A stretch of 16,532 nt of DNA from a bacterium (GTDB lineage Bacteria > SM23-31 > JAUVVT01), in contig JAUWXV010000060.1 of assembly GCA_030616165.1 (NCBI GenBank), positions 1 through 16,532 of the forward strand. Direction: 5' to 3'. This document shows, one piece after another, positions 1 to 8,219 of this stretch. Each line of letters starts with the position of its first letter. The first letter of the stretch is position 1. The notes beneath the pieces are model-generated. The model saw only the letters and a program-made list of their open reading frames with translations. It had not been told where the DNA came from and ran no database searches. The translations under genes were made by a program, and so were the position numbers.

Positions 1-32
1 GTTTACCCCCGTTGTGTGCTTGCCGTTATTTT

Positions 33-56
33 GTAGGGGCGGTTCGCGAACCGCCC
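33..56 (+). repeat. REP-like hairpin (GTAG + stem)
   Basis: A GTAG tetranucleotide (33-36) is followed directly by a perfect 20-bp palindrome (37-56) whose arms start GGGC and end GCCC. The same GTAG-GGGC...GCCC layout recurs at 119, 2979, 10122, 14044 and 16105. GTAG followed by a hairpin is the published hallmark of REP elements recognised by REP-associated tyrosine transposases (RAYTs). Confidence 0.7.
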
Positions 57-117
57 TCATATAATCATCCAATTCCCATTCTAATAGATTTTAAAAATGT
101 ATTCATAAATTTTGTTT

Positions 118-148
118 TGTAGGGGCGAACGGACCGTTCGCCCCTACA
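118..148. repeat. REP-like palindrome
   Basis: A 31-base near-perfect palindrome has 15-base arms (118-132 and 134-148) around a single A. It contains GTAG-GGGCGAACGG on one side and the reverse complement on the other. It lies about 70 bases beyond the stop codon of the kinase-propeller gene and has a counterpart at 2979 beyond the second copy, so it belongs to the duplicated unit. It could also act as a transcript-end hairpin, although no T-run follows. Confidence 0.7.
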
Positions 149-216
149 TCTTTTCGATAATCTTATACGCTGCAGGTGGATAATGTAAAATTGTCTCACC
201 GGGCATAAATCCACCC

Positions 217-2298
217 TCAGCGTTTGTTTCCGGTATTAAAGAGACTTTTCAGTTCCTCGAACCAATTTAAAACCACATTGATTTGACTTGTGGTCGATTC
301 CTCCGCAGTCGCGGTCGTGACCATCAGGAACCTATCGCCATCGGGATGAACATCGTACTGTGGAGTATTCACACTAGAAAAGTACTGTCCTTCGAACAGT
401 ACCTGCGGCGTCCCCAATTTTAATATTGGCTTGGCCTGAAAAGAGACAGCCATCATCTTATCCCCATTTCGGTAGAAAAGTTCCTGTCCGTCTGGAGCCC
501 ACATCGCTTCTGTACCGCCAGCAGTTGAAACCTGCCACTCACGCTCCGGACCGGGATAGGATTTTATATATACTTCATTCTGACCTGATTTATTCGATAC
601 ATATGCGAGCCAGTGACCGTCAGGAGAAAACATCGCCGAACGTTCATCAGCGGATGTATCGAGGAAAGGCGATGCGGTGCTGTCCTGCATATTAAATACA
701 AATATGTCTCTCTGGGTAGTCGGATTTGTTTCATAGAATGCTATCTTATTATCTGGCGACCAGGAGCCGCCCCATAGAGGGTATTCACCTGACAGAATAA
801 GTTCCGCCTCTCCAATGCCGTCCGACCGTTTCCAGTAAAGATTATTAATTCCATCGCGGTTAGAAGAAAACGTCAGCCGCTCACCGTCTGTTGTCCAGCA
901 TTGGGAACTATTGATGGATCCTTTAAAGGTAAACGGGGTTTGCGTCCCACGCTCTACATCATAGATCCAGATGTTTGTGCCACTCTCATCAACAATGACA
1001 AAAGCCACCCATCTACCATCCGGAGATATGCGGGGAAACCGGTATGGGCGCTTATCAGCCGTCATAGGTTTGGCAATTCCCTTACGGTCTACCCAAACAA
1101 GGGCTCGTTCAACCATCCCCGCCCCACCGCCGGGGAAATAGACAAGCGAGCCGTTGTCAGAAAAACTAAAACTCGCAGCACCGCGCACCTGTACTGAGAC
1201 TCCTTCAATGAGTGGAATCGGAGAACCTGTTACCTTTAACTGCTGAAGATTAAACGGCACCGCCATTATTCTACCCGGCAGGGCATAGGCGATGTGGCCA
1301 GTTGATGTATAACGGGCATTGGCGCCTCCTTCGTTAAGAAGGACCCACCGCTCGTTTGTTTCTAAGGAAAGTACAGCGATGCGGGCATTATCAAGACTTA
1401 CTCCTTTCCAGATTGTGAAGAGCACTGTCTTACCACCCGGAAGCATCTCCGGCCAGAAATGCCCGCGCTCGCCTTTCTCAGCGTCGAGTGTTGATATGAC
1501 TTCTGGAATGCCCTCAGAAGCCGAAACCCGTGATAGCCCCGAACCCGACATTCCGAAAATTATATTGTCATCGGGTCCCCAGGTCGCACCACAGAAGTAA
1601 GTGCCTCCGACTTCGCAGATGGTCAGTGGACTTCCGCCCGTAAGCAGAACCTTCTTGAGTTTACCATCTGCATGGAAACCTACCCATCTATTATCGGGGG
1701 AGAAGAAAGGGTGTCTGGCACCCTCAGTCCCGGGGAGTGGGGTGGATTCGAACTGAGCCATTGGGTGCAGGTAGAGCTGACTGCCTTTTCCTTCGTCAGC
1801 AACATACACCATGTACCTGCTGTCAGGAGAGATGGCAATATTATTTCCATTACTAGAAAATACCAACCGTTCTGTGGTCGGGAGATTAATTACAGAACGG
1901 TTAACCTGCTGTGGCGGAAGTGTGGGTATAGGCTTTAGATACCATACGGCAATGACAGCTATGATTACAGCAATGACAATCATCAATGCTGCAATGCTCC
2001 ACGGCACAGCCCGGCGCCAGCGCGAAGGTTGTTGAGCAGCCTTTTCTGCGATCGTTGTAGTTAAAATTTTGGACGTATCAATCGACTTCAAATCAACCGC
2101 TTTTAAATCCACCGGCACCTCGTCCACGTGCTGGTAGCGAGCATCAGGCTCTTTCGCCATCGCTTTGGCAGCAATCCCATCCAATGCTATCGGCACACCG
2201 GTCCGCAGGGCAGTCAGGGGTTCAGGTTCCACGTTTAAGATTGAGTAAACCATTGCGGTCTCATATTCACCCTTGAAAGGCAGCTGCCCACTAACCAT
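217..2298 (-). CDS. C-terminal part of split kinase-propeller receptor
   Basis: This is the downstream fragment of a transmembrane serine/threonine kinase. It starts at the ATG two codons after the amber that ends the upstream fragment (2302-2895). By homology to the intact neighbour it begins inside the kinase C-lobe; residues 1-60 include the late conserved arginine in KEPDARYQ. An RRAVPW stop-transfer motif and one membrane segment (about 101-121) follow, then roughly 560 residues of TolB/PD40-type propeller repeats seen as ISPD, FSPDG and WAPDG motifs. The propeller would lie outside the cytoplasmic membrane and bind an unknown ligand. The frame is open throughout, so the lesion is recent, suppressed, or a sequencing error. 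No Shine-Dalgarno is evident at this ATG, so I doubt it is translated independently. Best read as part of a pseudogene of 217-2895. Confidence 0.7.
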   Translation of the reverse strand: MVSGQLPFKGEYETAMVYSILNVEPEPLTALRTGVPIALDGIAAKAMAKEPDARYQHVDEVPVDLKAVDLKSIDTSKILTTTIAEKAAQQPSRWRRAVPWSIAALMIVIAVIIAVIAVWYLKPIPTLPPQQVNRSVINLPTTERLVFSSNGNNIAISPDSRYMVYVADEGKGSQLYLHPMAQFESTPLPGTEGARHPFFSPDNRWVGFHADGKLKKVLLTGGSPLTICEVGGTYFCGATWGPDDNIIFGMSGSGLSRVSASEGIPEVISTLDAEKGERGHFWPEMLPGGKTVLFTIWKGVSLDNARIAVLSLETNERWVLLNEGGANARYTSTGHIAYALPGRIMAVPFNLQQLKVTGSPIPLIEGVSVQVRGAASFSFSDNGSLVYFPGGGAGMVERALVWVDRKGIAKPMTADKRPYRFPRISPDGRWVAFVIVDESGTNIWIYDVERGTQTPFTFKGSINSSQCWTTDGERLTFSSNRDGINNLYWKRSDGIGEAELILSGEYPLWGGSWSPDNKIAFYETNPTTQRDIFVFNMQDSTASPFLDTSADERSAMFSPDGHWLAYVSNKSGQNEVYIKSYPGPEREWQVSTAGGTEAMWAPDGQELFYRNGDKMMAVSFQAKPILKLGTPQVLFEGQYFSSVNTPQYDVHPDGDRFLMVTTATAEESTTSQINVVLNWFEELKSLFNTGNKR

Positions 2299-2301
2299 CT
2301 C

Positions 2302-2895
2302 CTACAACACCACACCCAGCGACCAGATGTCCGAGCGATGGTCCACGTGCTCTCCACGAGATTGCTCCGGTGACATATATGCGATGGTGCCTAACGTTGT
2401 TCCTTCTTTTGTCAATCCCGTCCTGGCTGCCATTTTTGCCAGACCAAAGTCCATGATTTTCGCCTGACCTTTCTCTGTCAGCATCACATTGGCGCTCTTG
2501 ATGTCCCGGTGTGTGATGCCTTTTTCATGTGCGGCATTTAGACCATCTGCAACCTGACAGGCAATTTTGACGGCTTCTTTTATTTTCAGCGGTCCAGAAT
2601 TTATCTTCTCCTTCAAAGTCTGACCTTCGATGTATTCCATCGCGATAAAGATTTCGCCCTCCACTTCATCGATTTCATAGATTGTGGCAATATTCGGATG
2701 GTTCAGGGAAGCCGCCGCCTGTGCCTCACGAATGAAACGCGCCTTTTCCTCCTCGGTACCCAGGGCATTTGAGGGCAGAAATTTCAGTGCGACGATGCGC
2801 TTGAGTTTAGTATCCTCGGCTTTATACACCACCCCCATCCCACCTTCACCGATTTTTTCGAGAATTTTATAATGGGATATAATTTCGCCTATCAT
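2302..2895 (-). CDS. N-terminal kinase part of split receptor (amber-truncated)
   Basis: This is a Hanks-type (PknB-like) serine/threonine kinase N-terminus of 197 residues. Visible are the glycine loop GEGGMG (16-21), the ATP lysine in VALKF (K38), the helix-C glutamate in REAQ (E57), the catalytic loop HRDIKSAN (129-136), DFG (149-151), SPE (175-177) and the subdomain IX aspartate in SDIW (D189). It stops at TAG (2302-2304), where the intact paralogue has TAT for Tyr198, so subdomains X-XI and everything after are lost. A GGAG about nine bases before the ATG is the ribosome site and is identical in both copies. It differs from the paralogue at only four of 197 residues (5, 22, 29 and 90). 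A truncated kinase lacking the end of the C-lobe would probably be unstable. Readthrough would restore an 892-residue receptor. Confidence 0.8.
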   Translation of the reverse strand: MIGEIISHYKILEKIGEGGMGVVYKAEDTKLKRIVALKFLPSNALGTEEEKARFIREAQAAASLNHPNIATIYEIDEVEGEIFIAMEYIEGQTLKEKINSGPLKIKEAVKIACQVADGLNAAHEKGITHRDIKSANVMLTEKGQAKIMDFGLAKMAARTGLTKEGTTLGTIAYMSPEQSRGEHVDHRSDIWSLGVVL

Positions 2896-2978
2896 ATATT
2901 ATTTCTCCAATTTTTTGGATTTTATTCATCCAATTCCCATTTTAATAGATTTTAAAATTTATTCATAAATTTTATTTT

Positions 2979-3006
2979 GTAGGGGCGAACGGTCGTTCGC
3001 CCATAC
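2979..3006 (+). repeat. REP-like hairpin
   Basis: GTAG (2979-2982) is followed by a 9-bp stem, GGGCGAACG (2983-2991) and CGTTCGCCC (2994-3002), with a two-base loop. It is the copy-2 counterpart of the palindrome at 118-148. Here the outer CTAC has decayed to ATAC while the stem is kept. Confidence 0.7.
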
Positions 3007-3075
3007 ATCTTTTCGATAATCTTATACGCCACAGGCGGATAATGTGAAATTGTCTCACAGGGCATAAATCTACCC

Positions 3076-5742
3076 TCAGCGTTTGTTTCCGGTATTAAAG
3101 AGACTTTTCAGTTCTTCAAACCAATTTAAAACGACATTGATTCTGTTTACTGTCGTCGATTCCCCCTCAGTCTTAATCATCAGGAACCGCTCGCCATCGG
3201 GATGAATGTCATATCCTGCTCTATATGTTGATGAAAGGTAGCGCCCTTCAAACAGGAGTTGAGGCGTTCCCTGTTTAAAAACTGGCCTGGTTTCAATTGC
3301 AACAACCATCATCTTATCCCCATTAAGGTAGAACAACTCACGTCCGTCCGGCGCCCACACCGGTCCAATTCCGCCATCATTCGAGATCCGGTATTTGGCA
3401 CCCGTTACCGGATACGGTTGTACAAATACTTCATACCTCCCAGTCTCATTCGACGTATATACTATCCACTCACCGTCAGGCGAAAATACGGGCGAAGTTT
3501 GGTTAGCATCTGTAGCAACAAATACCGATGTGGAGTCGTCCTTTATTGACAGAATACATATATCCCTTGAGGTCATTGGATTTATTTCATAGAAAGCAAA
3601 TGATTCCCCGTCCGGAGACCATGAGGCGGCACTAGTAAATTGATCTCTCTTCAATAACAGCATCTCCTCTCCACTGCCATCTGCCGGTTTCCAGCAAATG
3701 TTGTATGTTCCATCCTTGCTATATCTATACGCCACTCGCTTGCCCTCAGGATCCCAAACAGGTTCTCGGGTGCTATTATTATGGAAAGTCAATTGGCTAA
3801 GTGTACTGCTCTCTATATTATAAACCCAGATACTTATTAATTCCTCATCATCAGTGATCGCTAGGGCAACCTGCCTGCCATCGGGCGAGATGCGGGGGGT
3901 TGAATATCGATTCTGTTCCTTCGTCAGCGGTGTGGCATTTCCACTGCGATCTACCCACACCAGGGTTCTATCGGCAGTGCTCGCTGAGCCGCGGATATAC
4001 ACAAGTGACCCTTCGCCGGAAATGTTGAAGTTCGCAAAACCTAATATACTTATTACTACATTATCAATAATCGGAACAGGAGAATCTGTCACTATGAGAT
4101 TGCTAATATCAAACGGCACTGCCATGAGACCCCCAATTCTTGCATATACAATGTGGCCAGTTGATGCATAATGGGCACTGCTTCCTCCTTTAAGTAAACT
4201 TTGCCAATCTTTGGTCTCAAACGAGAATACTGCAATACGCGCATTTTTAAAAAAACTTGTTGAATGTAACCTTGAAGGCCATATTGTAAAGAGCACCCCC
4301 TTACCGCCTGGCAGTATTTCAGGCCAGCGATGCGTGGTAGCACCGTCCGGAGTGGTTAAGGGCTGCGGCGTACCCCCGGAAGCCGAGACTATCATAAGGC
4401 CGCTACCCTCTGATCCTAAAATTATGTTATCTTCATTTCCCCATGCTGCTCCTCCCCAATCAGTCCCTACTTCACAAATAATCACGGGATTGCCGCCCGT
4501 GAGCAGCACCTTCTTGAGTCTGCCACCTGCATGAAAACCCACCCACCGGCCATCGGGGGAGAAAAAGGGGTTGGCGGCGCCATCTGTGCCTGAGAGGGGG
4601 ACTGCATCGAGTTGATCCATATTGCGAAGATAGAGCTTCCTGCTGTCACCATCGTTTGCGACATACACTAATTGTGTACCATCAGGCGAGATGGCAAGTC
4701 CTTGGTTTACAAGGCGTATATTCACTGGAAAATTAATTGCAAATTCCTTAACGTGTTTAGGCGCAGGTGGACCCTGTTTTGTTATAAACCAGACAGCAAC
4801 AGCAGTAATTATGGTGCTAACAACCAACATCGGCACAACGATTTTCCACGGCACAGCCCTGCGCCAGCGCGAAGGTTGTGGAACAGTCTTTTCTGTAATC
4901 GTTGTAGTTAAAATTTTGGACGTATCAATCGACTTCAAATCAATTGCTTTTAAATCCACCGGCAGTTCGTCCACGTGCTGGTAACGAGCATCAGGCTCTT
5001 TCGCCATCGCCTTGGCAGCAATCCCATCCAATGCTATCGGCACACCGGTCCGCAGGGCAGTCAATGGCTCAGGGTCAACGCTCAAAATTGAGTAAACCAT
5101 CGCCGTCTCATATTCGCCTTTGAAAGGCAACTGCCCGCTAACCATCTCATAAAGGACTACACCCAGCGACCAGATGTCCGAGCGATGGTCCACGTGCTCA
5201 CCGCGAGATTGCTCAGGTGACATATATGCGATGGTGCCTAACGTTGTTCCTTCTTTTGTTAATCCCGTCCTGGCTGCCATCTTTGCCAGACCAAAGTCCA
5301 TTATTTTTGCCTGACCTTTCTCTGTCAGCATTACGTTGGCGCTCTTGATATCCCGGTGTGTGATGCCTTTTTCATGCGCTGCATTTAGACCATCTGCAAC
5401 CTGACAGGCAATTTTGACGGCTTCTTTTATTTTCAGCGGTCCAGAATTTATCTTCTCCTTCAAAGTCTGCCCATCGATATATTCCATCGCTATAAAGATT
5501 TCGCCTTCCACTTCATCGATTTCATAGATTGTGGCAATGTTCGGGTGGTTCAGGGAAGCCGCCGCCTGTGCTTCACGAATAAAACGCGCTTTTTCCTCCT
5601 CGGTACCCAGGGCATTTGAGGGTAGAAATTTCAGTGCGACGATGCGCTTGAGTTTCATGTCCTCGGCTTTATAAACAATGCCCATACCGCCTTCACCGAT
5701 TTTTTCGAGGATTTTATAATGGGATATAGTTTCGCCTATCAT
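3076..5742 (-). CDS. Transmembrane Ser/Thr kinase with TolB-like propeller
   Basis: An intact 888-residue receptor kinase. The cytoplasmic Hanks-type kinase (about 8-270) has GEGGMG (16-21), K38, E57, HRD (129-131), DFG (149-151), SPE (175-177), DIW (189-191) and the late arginine near R253. A basic patch, RWRRAVPW, precedes one membrane segment (about 299-320). Residues about 335-885 are repeated PD40/WD40-like blades (ISPDG, FSPDG, WSPDG, WAPDG), predicted to face the periplasm. The domain order suggests phosphorylation signalling in response to an external or envelope ligand; neither ligand nor substrate can be inferred. The ATG follows GGAG at a nine-base gap. Kinase and C-terminal tail (INVVLNWFEELKSLFNTGNKR) are nearly identical to the neighbour, while the propeller is much more diverged. 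Family assignment is secure; the role is not known. Confidence 0.92.
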   Translation of the reverse strand: MIGETISHYKILEKIGEGGMGIVYKAEDMKLKRIVALKFLPSNALGTEEEKARFIREAQAAASLNHPNIATIYEIDEVEGEIFIAMEYIDGQTLKEKINSGPLKIKEAVKIACQVADGLNAAHEKGITHRDIKSANVMLTEKGQAKIMDFGLAKMAARTGLTKEGTTLGTIAYMSPEQSRGEHVDHRSDIWSLGVVLYEMVSGQLPFKGEYETAMVYSILSVDPEPLTALRTGVPIALDGIAAKAMAKEPDARYQHVDELPVDLKAIDLKSIDTSKILTTTITEKTVPQPSRWRRAVPWKIVVPMLVVSTIITAVAVWFITKQGPPAPKHVKEFAINFPVNIRLVNQGLAISPDGTQLVYVANDGDSRKLYLRNMDQLDAVPLSGTDGAANPFFSPDGRWVGFHAGGRLKKVLLTGGNPVIICEVGTDWGGAAWGNEDNIILGSEGSGLMIVSASGGTPQPLTTPDGATTHRWPEILPGGKGVLFTIWPSRLHSTSFFKNARIAVFSFETKDWQSLLKGGSSAHYASTGHIVYARIGGLMAVPFDISNLIVTDSPVPIIDNVVISILGFANFNISGEGSLVYIRGSASTADRTLVWVDRSGNATPLTKEQNRYSTPRISPDGRQVALAITDDEELISIWVYNIESSTLSQLTFHNNSTREPVWDPEGKRVAYRYSKDGTYNICWKPADGSGEEMLLLKRDQFTSAASWSPDGESFAFYEINPMTSRDICILSIKDDSTSVFVATDANQTSPVFSPDGEWIVYTSNETGRYEVFVQPYPVTGAKYRISNDGGIGPVWAPDGRELFYLNGDKMMVVAIETRPVFKQGTPQLLFEGRYLSSTYRAGYDIHPDGERFLMIKTEGESTTVNRINVVLNWFEELKSLFNTGNKR

Positions 5743-5779
5743 ATATTATTTCTCCAATTTTTTGGATTTTATTCATCCA

Positions 5780-5852
5780 GTAAGGGCGAAGCATTTTTTT
5801 GTCTATGCTGTAAATTTTTCGAAAACTCTTTAGTCGAATGCTTCGCCCCTAC
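5780..5852. repeat. Inverted pair of REP-like half sites
   Basis: GTAA plus a 12-base arm GGGCGAAGCATT (5784-5795) faces its exact reverse complement AATGCTTCGCCC (5837-5848), followed by CTAC, with a 41-base spacer between them. This has the form of two REP-type ends in opposite orientation, as in BIME-like units or a small MITE. It lies immediately beyond the right edge of the kinase duplication. Confidence 0.6.
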
Positions 5853-6630
5853 GCCGCTTAACAGAAATATAATTATTCATCGCGAAATGCTGTCAATATA
5901 GAAGGGGGAACAACCGGACAAGAAGGATTATCCTTTAGAACATAAAATTCATTATAAAATATATTAAAAATAAATCATATATGCAAATTAAAAAAAGTTG
6001 ATTTTATTTATTTTATCTTAAAAACCAGGTCACTATATTTCAATGATTTTACTGTAGTTTCAACTATATTTCCTGCTTAAATCAATATGACTTTTATTGC
6101 TTTATAGGTAAAGAAACTTACATACATTTCATTACAGTCTCTTATTTACTTTATTCAAACTTATTTCCTGATGAACCATATTTAAATATAAAATATTAAT
6201 CGTTAGTGTCAATAGGAAAATAAATTCATAAGTTAACCTGTATTTTTCAGCAAATTTTCTTTTGATATTCCACCTGTATGGTCGATAATGAAAAATAGCC
6301 ATTCGATTTTTACCTTTCCGCATAATGCGGAACAGCCAATGGATGAAAGGGCGGATACCATCTACCTATATCATTTTTATATTGAATTGACACTAATTAT
6401 TTTTTATATATATCTTAAGGATTATACTTACTTTTTATTCTGAGTAATCTGGAAGAATTTTTTAATGTCAAAATCCAAATGCCAAAAAAATACATAATTA
6501 TACAAGTTTTGTCATTTAGGAATTTGGATTTAATTTTTTATTTGAGCTTTGAAATTTGGACTTAATAATATCAGATTTAGTTTAATATTACAACTATTTA
6601 ATTACATATAATCATTAAAATGATATTAGA
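5853..6630. other. AT-rich intergenic stretch, no gene recognised
   Basis: About 780 bases lie between the kinase gene start and the fucosidase stop. Short ORFs here lack a ribosome site and a plausible composition. The part around 6469-6566 is built of recurring words such as CAAATTT, TTTGGA and TTTGAG that resemble those at 10341-10440. I see no RNA gene, convincing terminator or promoter for a neighbour. Confidence 0.6.
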
Positions 6631-7950
6631 TCAGACATCTAACCTGATAACTATCACCGTATCATAGGAGTCTCTTTCTTTAGCCGGGATTCTCATAATT
6701 GTACCGAGTTTCGTATTGGTAAATTCAACAATTGTTCCGTTTAAGAGGGTTGCACTTTTTATATCTTTTCCCAGAACCGGAACTGCAATAACATTGTCGG
6801 TATCGGAAAGCACATGGAGAAAAACCATACCATCTTTCTGAGTAGTAACTCCCCAGCTTTGAGGCGGAATTGGTCCTCCACGTGTTCCATAGATGGATTC
6901 GCCGTTTGTGCGGAGCCATTTACCCATTTCAGCAAGACGCTTTTTGAATTCGGGCTGGATAGTCCCATCAGGTCTTGGTCCGACGTTTAGAAGAAAATTT
7001 GCGTTATTCCCTGCTGCCCTGACCAGGTACTGGATAAGTTCCTTCACACCCTTGAATCTTTTATCTTTTTCGTTGTATCCCCATGAATTATTAATAGTCT
7101 CGCAGGTTTCAAGGGGAAGCGCAGAGATAGCTTTCTCCTTGCTGAACGGGTCTTTTCCGGGGAGACCTTTTTCGAACATCTGGAAATCTTCACCAGGGAA
7201 TGGTGCACGATGGTGATTGCTCCCAATCATTGCCTGCGGCTGCAACTGGTGAATTAGCCGATACGTTTTACCAAGCCGCCAGTCTGCGGTTGGTTTATCC
7301 CACATTCCGTCAAACCAGATTCCGCCGATTTTTCCGTAATTGGTGCATAATTCCTTAAGCTGTCCGTCCATATAATCAAGGTACTTATACCAGTCGCCGC
7401 TGTCCGGGCGGCCGCTGGCGTAATTGCCGGTTCCTCCGCGGGGATAGTAGTCAGGGTGGTGCCAGTCGAGCTGTGAGTGATAGAAAAAGAGTTTGACCCC
7501 ATGTCGCTCGCAGGCGTCGGCAAGCATTTTCAATACGTCCTTACCGTATGGGGTGCGGTCAACAATGTCATAATCGCTTACCTTACTATCGAACATGGCA
7601 AAGCCGTCATGGTGCTTACTGGTGATGGTGATATAGTGCATACCGGCGTCTTTAACCATACGGCACCATTCATCGGGGTCAAACTTCACGGGATTGAACT
7701 TCGGGAGAAGTTTCTCATATTCGGCTATTGGAATCACATCTCTATACATAACCCACTCTCCTTTTGTTAAGAGGCAGTAAACTCCCCAATGGACAAACAA
7801 GCCAAACTTAGCGTCCTGAAACCATTCCCGCGCTTCTATATTAGCCTTAACCGGTTTATAACCAATGTCGCCCTGCTCAGCGGCATAAAGAATGTAAGCA
7901 AAAAATGTCATGAAGATTATTATTTTTGATATTTTGACAAATGGATTCAT
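6631..7950 (-). CDS. Secreted GH29 alpha-L-fucosidase
   Basis: A 439-residue glycoside hydrolase of family 29, which releases alpha-L-fucose from glycans by a retaining mechanism. Residues 1-24 form a Sec signal (Lys6 and Lys9, hydrophobic core, cleavage near YAA). The catalytic barrel shows family motifs: FGLFVHWGVY (49-58), TSKHHDGFAMF (110-120), YHSQLDWHHPDYYP (157-170) and GGIWFDGMWD (209-218), in which Asp214 is the expected nucleophile. ETCETINNSWGYN (281-293) and NFLLNVGPRPDGTI (318-331) are also typical. The remaining about 90 residues form a short C-terminal beta domain; no extra carbohydrate-binding module is present. AAAGGAG a few bases before the ATG supports the start. The acid/base residue cannot be assigned by eye. 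It diverges from the deacylase gene across a 269-base gap, consistent with extracytoplasmic glycan use. Confidence 0.92.
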   Translation of the reverse strand: MNPFVKISKIIIFMTFFAYILYAAEQGDIGYKPVKANIEAREWFQDAKFGLFVHWGVYCLLTKGEWVMYRDVIPIAEYEKLLPKFNPVKFDPDEWCRMVKDAGMHYITITSKHHDGFAMFDSKVSDYDIVDRTPYGKDVLKMLADACERHGVKLFFYHSQLDWHHPDYYPRGGTGNYASGRPDSGDWYKYLDYMDGQLKELCTNYGKIGGIWFDGMWDKPTADWRLGKTYRLIHQLQPQAMIGSNHHRAPFPGEDFQMFEKGLPGKDPFSKEKAISALPLETCETINNSWGYNEKDKRFKGVKELIQYLVRAAGNNANFLLNVGPRPDGTIQPEFKKRLAEMGKWLRTNGESIYGTRGGPIPPQSWGVTTQKDGMVFLHVLSDTDNVIAVPVLGKDIKSATLLNGTIVEFTNTKLGTIMRIPAKERDSYDTVIVIRLDV

Positions 7951-8219
7951 AGAATACTCCTTTCTTTTTAAATGTATAAATTGATAATTTATTTAATTAC
8001 CCTAAAATTGCAATAGAATAAAAAAAAATAATAAAAAAATTACCTCTGATTTATGACAGAATTGGTATCTCAATAATTATTGGAGAATTCCATATTCAAT
8101 TGGAATATAATAAGGTTTTAAAGAAAAATACAGTAAAAAATAAAAAAATATATTATTAAAACAAATTAATTGATTTTAATTAAAAGTCTATTAATTTACA
8201 ATTAAAAAATGGAGGGATT
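7951..8219. promoter_or_regulatory. Divergent promoter region, candidate operator
   Basis: This AT-rich gap separates the fucosidase and deacylase genes. Two overlapping inverted repeats, TGGA-GAAT-TCCA (8081-8092) and ATTCCA-8 bases-TGGAAT (8087-8092 and 8101-8106), run into a perfect TATAAT (8106-8111) on the plus strand. No good -35 lies 16-18 bases upstream of it, so if this is the deacylase promoter it may need an activator, or the repeats may be a repressor site. GGAGGG at 8211-8216 is the deacylase ribosome site, with a short three-base gap. Confidence 0.35.

Larger units (their letters stand above)
65..2925. repeat. Tandem duplication unit, copy 1
   Basis: This is the first of two head-to-tail units of about 2.85 kb (the second is 2926-5772). 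Each unit holds a REP hairpin, the 3' flank and a kinase-propeller gene. The 7-mer TCATCCA lies at 65-71, 2926-2932 and 5773-5779, that is, at the left edge, the internal junction and the right edge, as expected for a tandem duplication made across a short homology. Similarity is strongest in the flank and kinase parts and weaker in the propeller part. Confidence 0.8.
2926..5772. repeat. Tandem duplication unit, copy 2
   Basis: This is the second unit of the tandem pair, with the same order: a shared 3' flank with REP hairpin, then a kinase-propeller gene, then a short common upstream sequence with the ribosome site. The match to copy 1 stops at TCATCCA (5773-5779); beyond it the sequence is unrelated. 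Confidence 0.8.

Noticed and set aside
33-148. Closely spaced GGGCG palindromes as a CRISPR array
   Set aside because: There are only two, of different sequence, with no regular spacers and no cas genes.
2302-2304. Amber as pyrrolysine or recoded stop
   Set aside because: No downstream insertion element or dedicated machinery is visible, and the paralogue has an ordinary tyrosine there; a point mutation is simpler.
4092-4343. Minus-strand frame inside the intact kinase gene
   Set aside because: It lies wholly within the propeller coding region in another frame and shows no domain; a shadow frame.
6132-6323. 63-codon minus-strand frame in the long gap
   Set aside because: No ribosome site, composition follows the AT-rich surroundings, no recognisable motif.
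6386-6414. TTGACA with an AT-rich -10 candidate on the plus strand
   Set aside because: No gene follows on that strand, and TATA-like words are everywhere in this gap.
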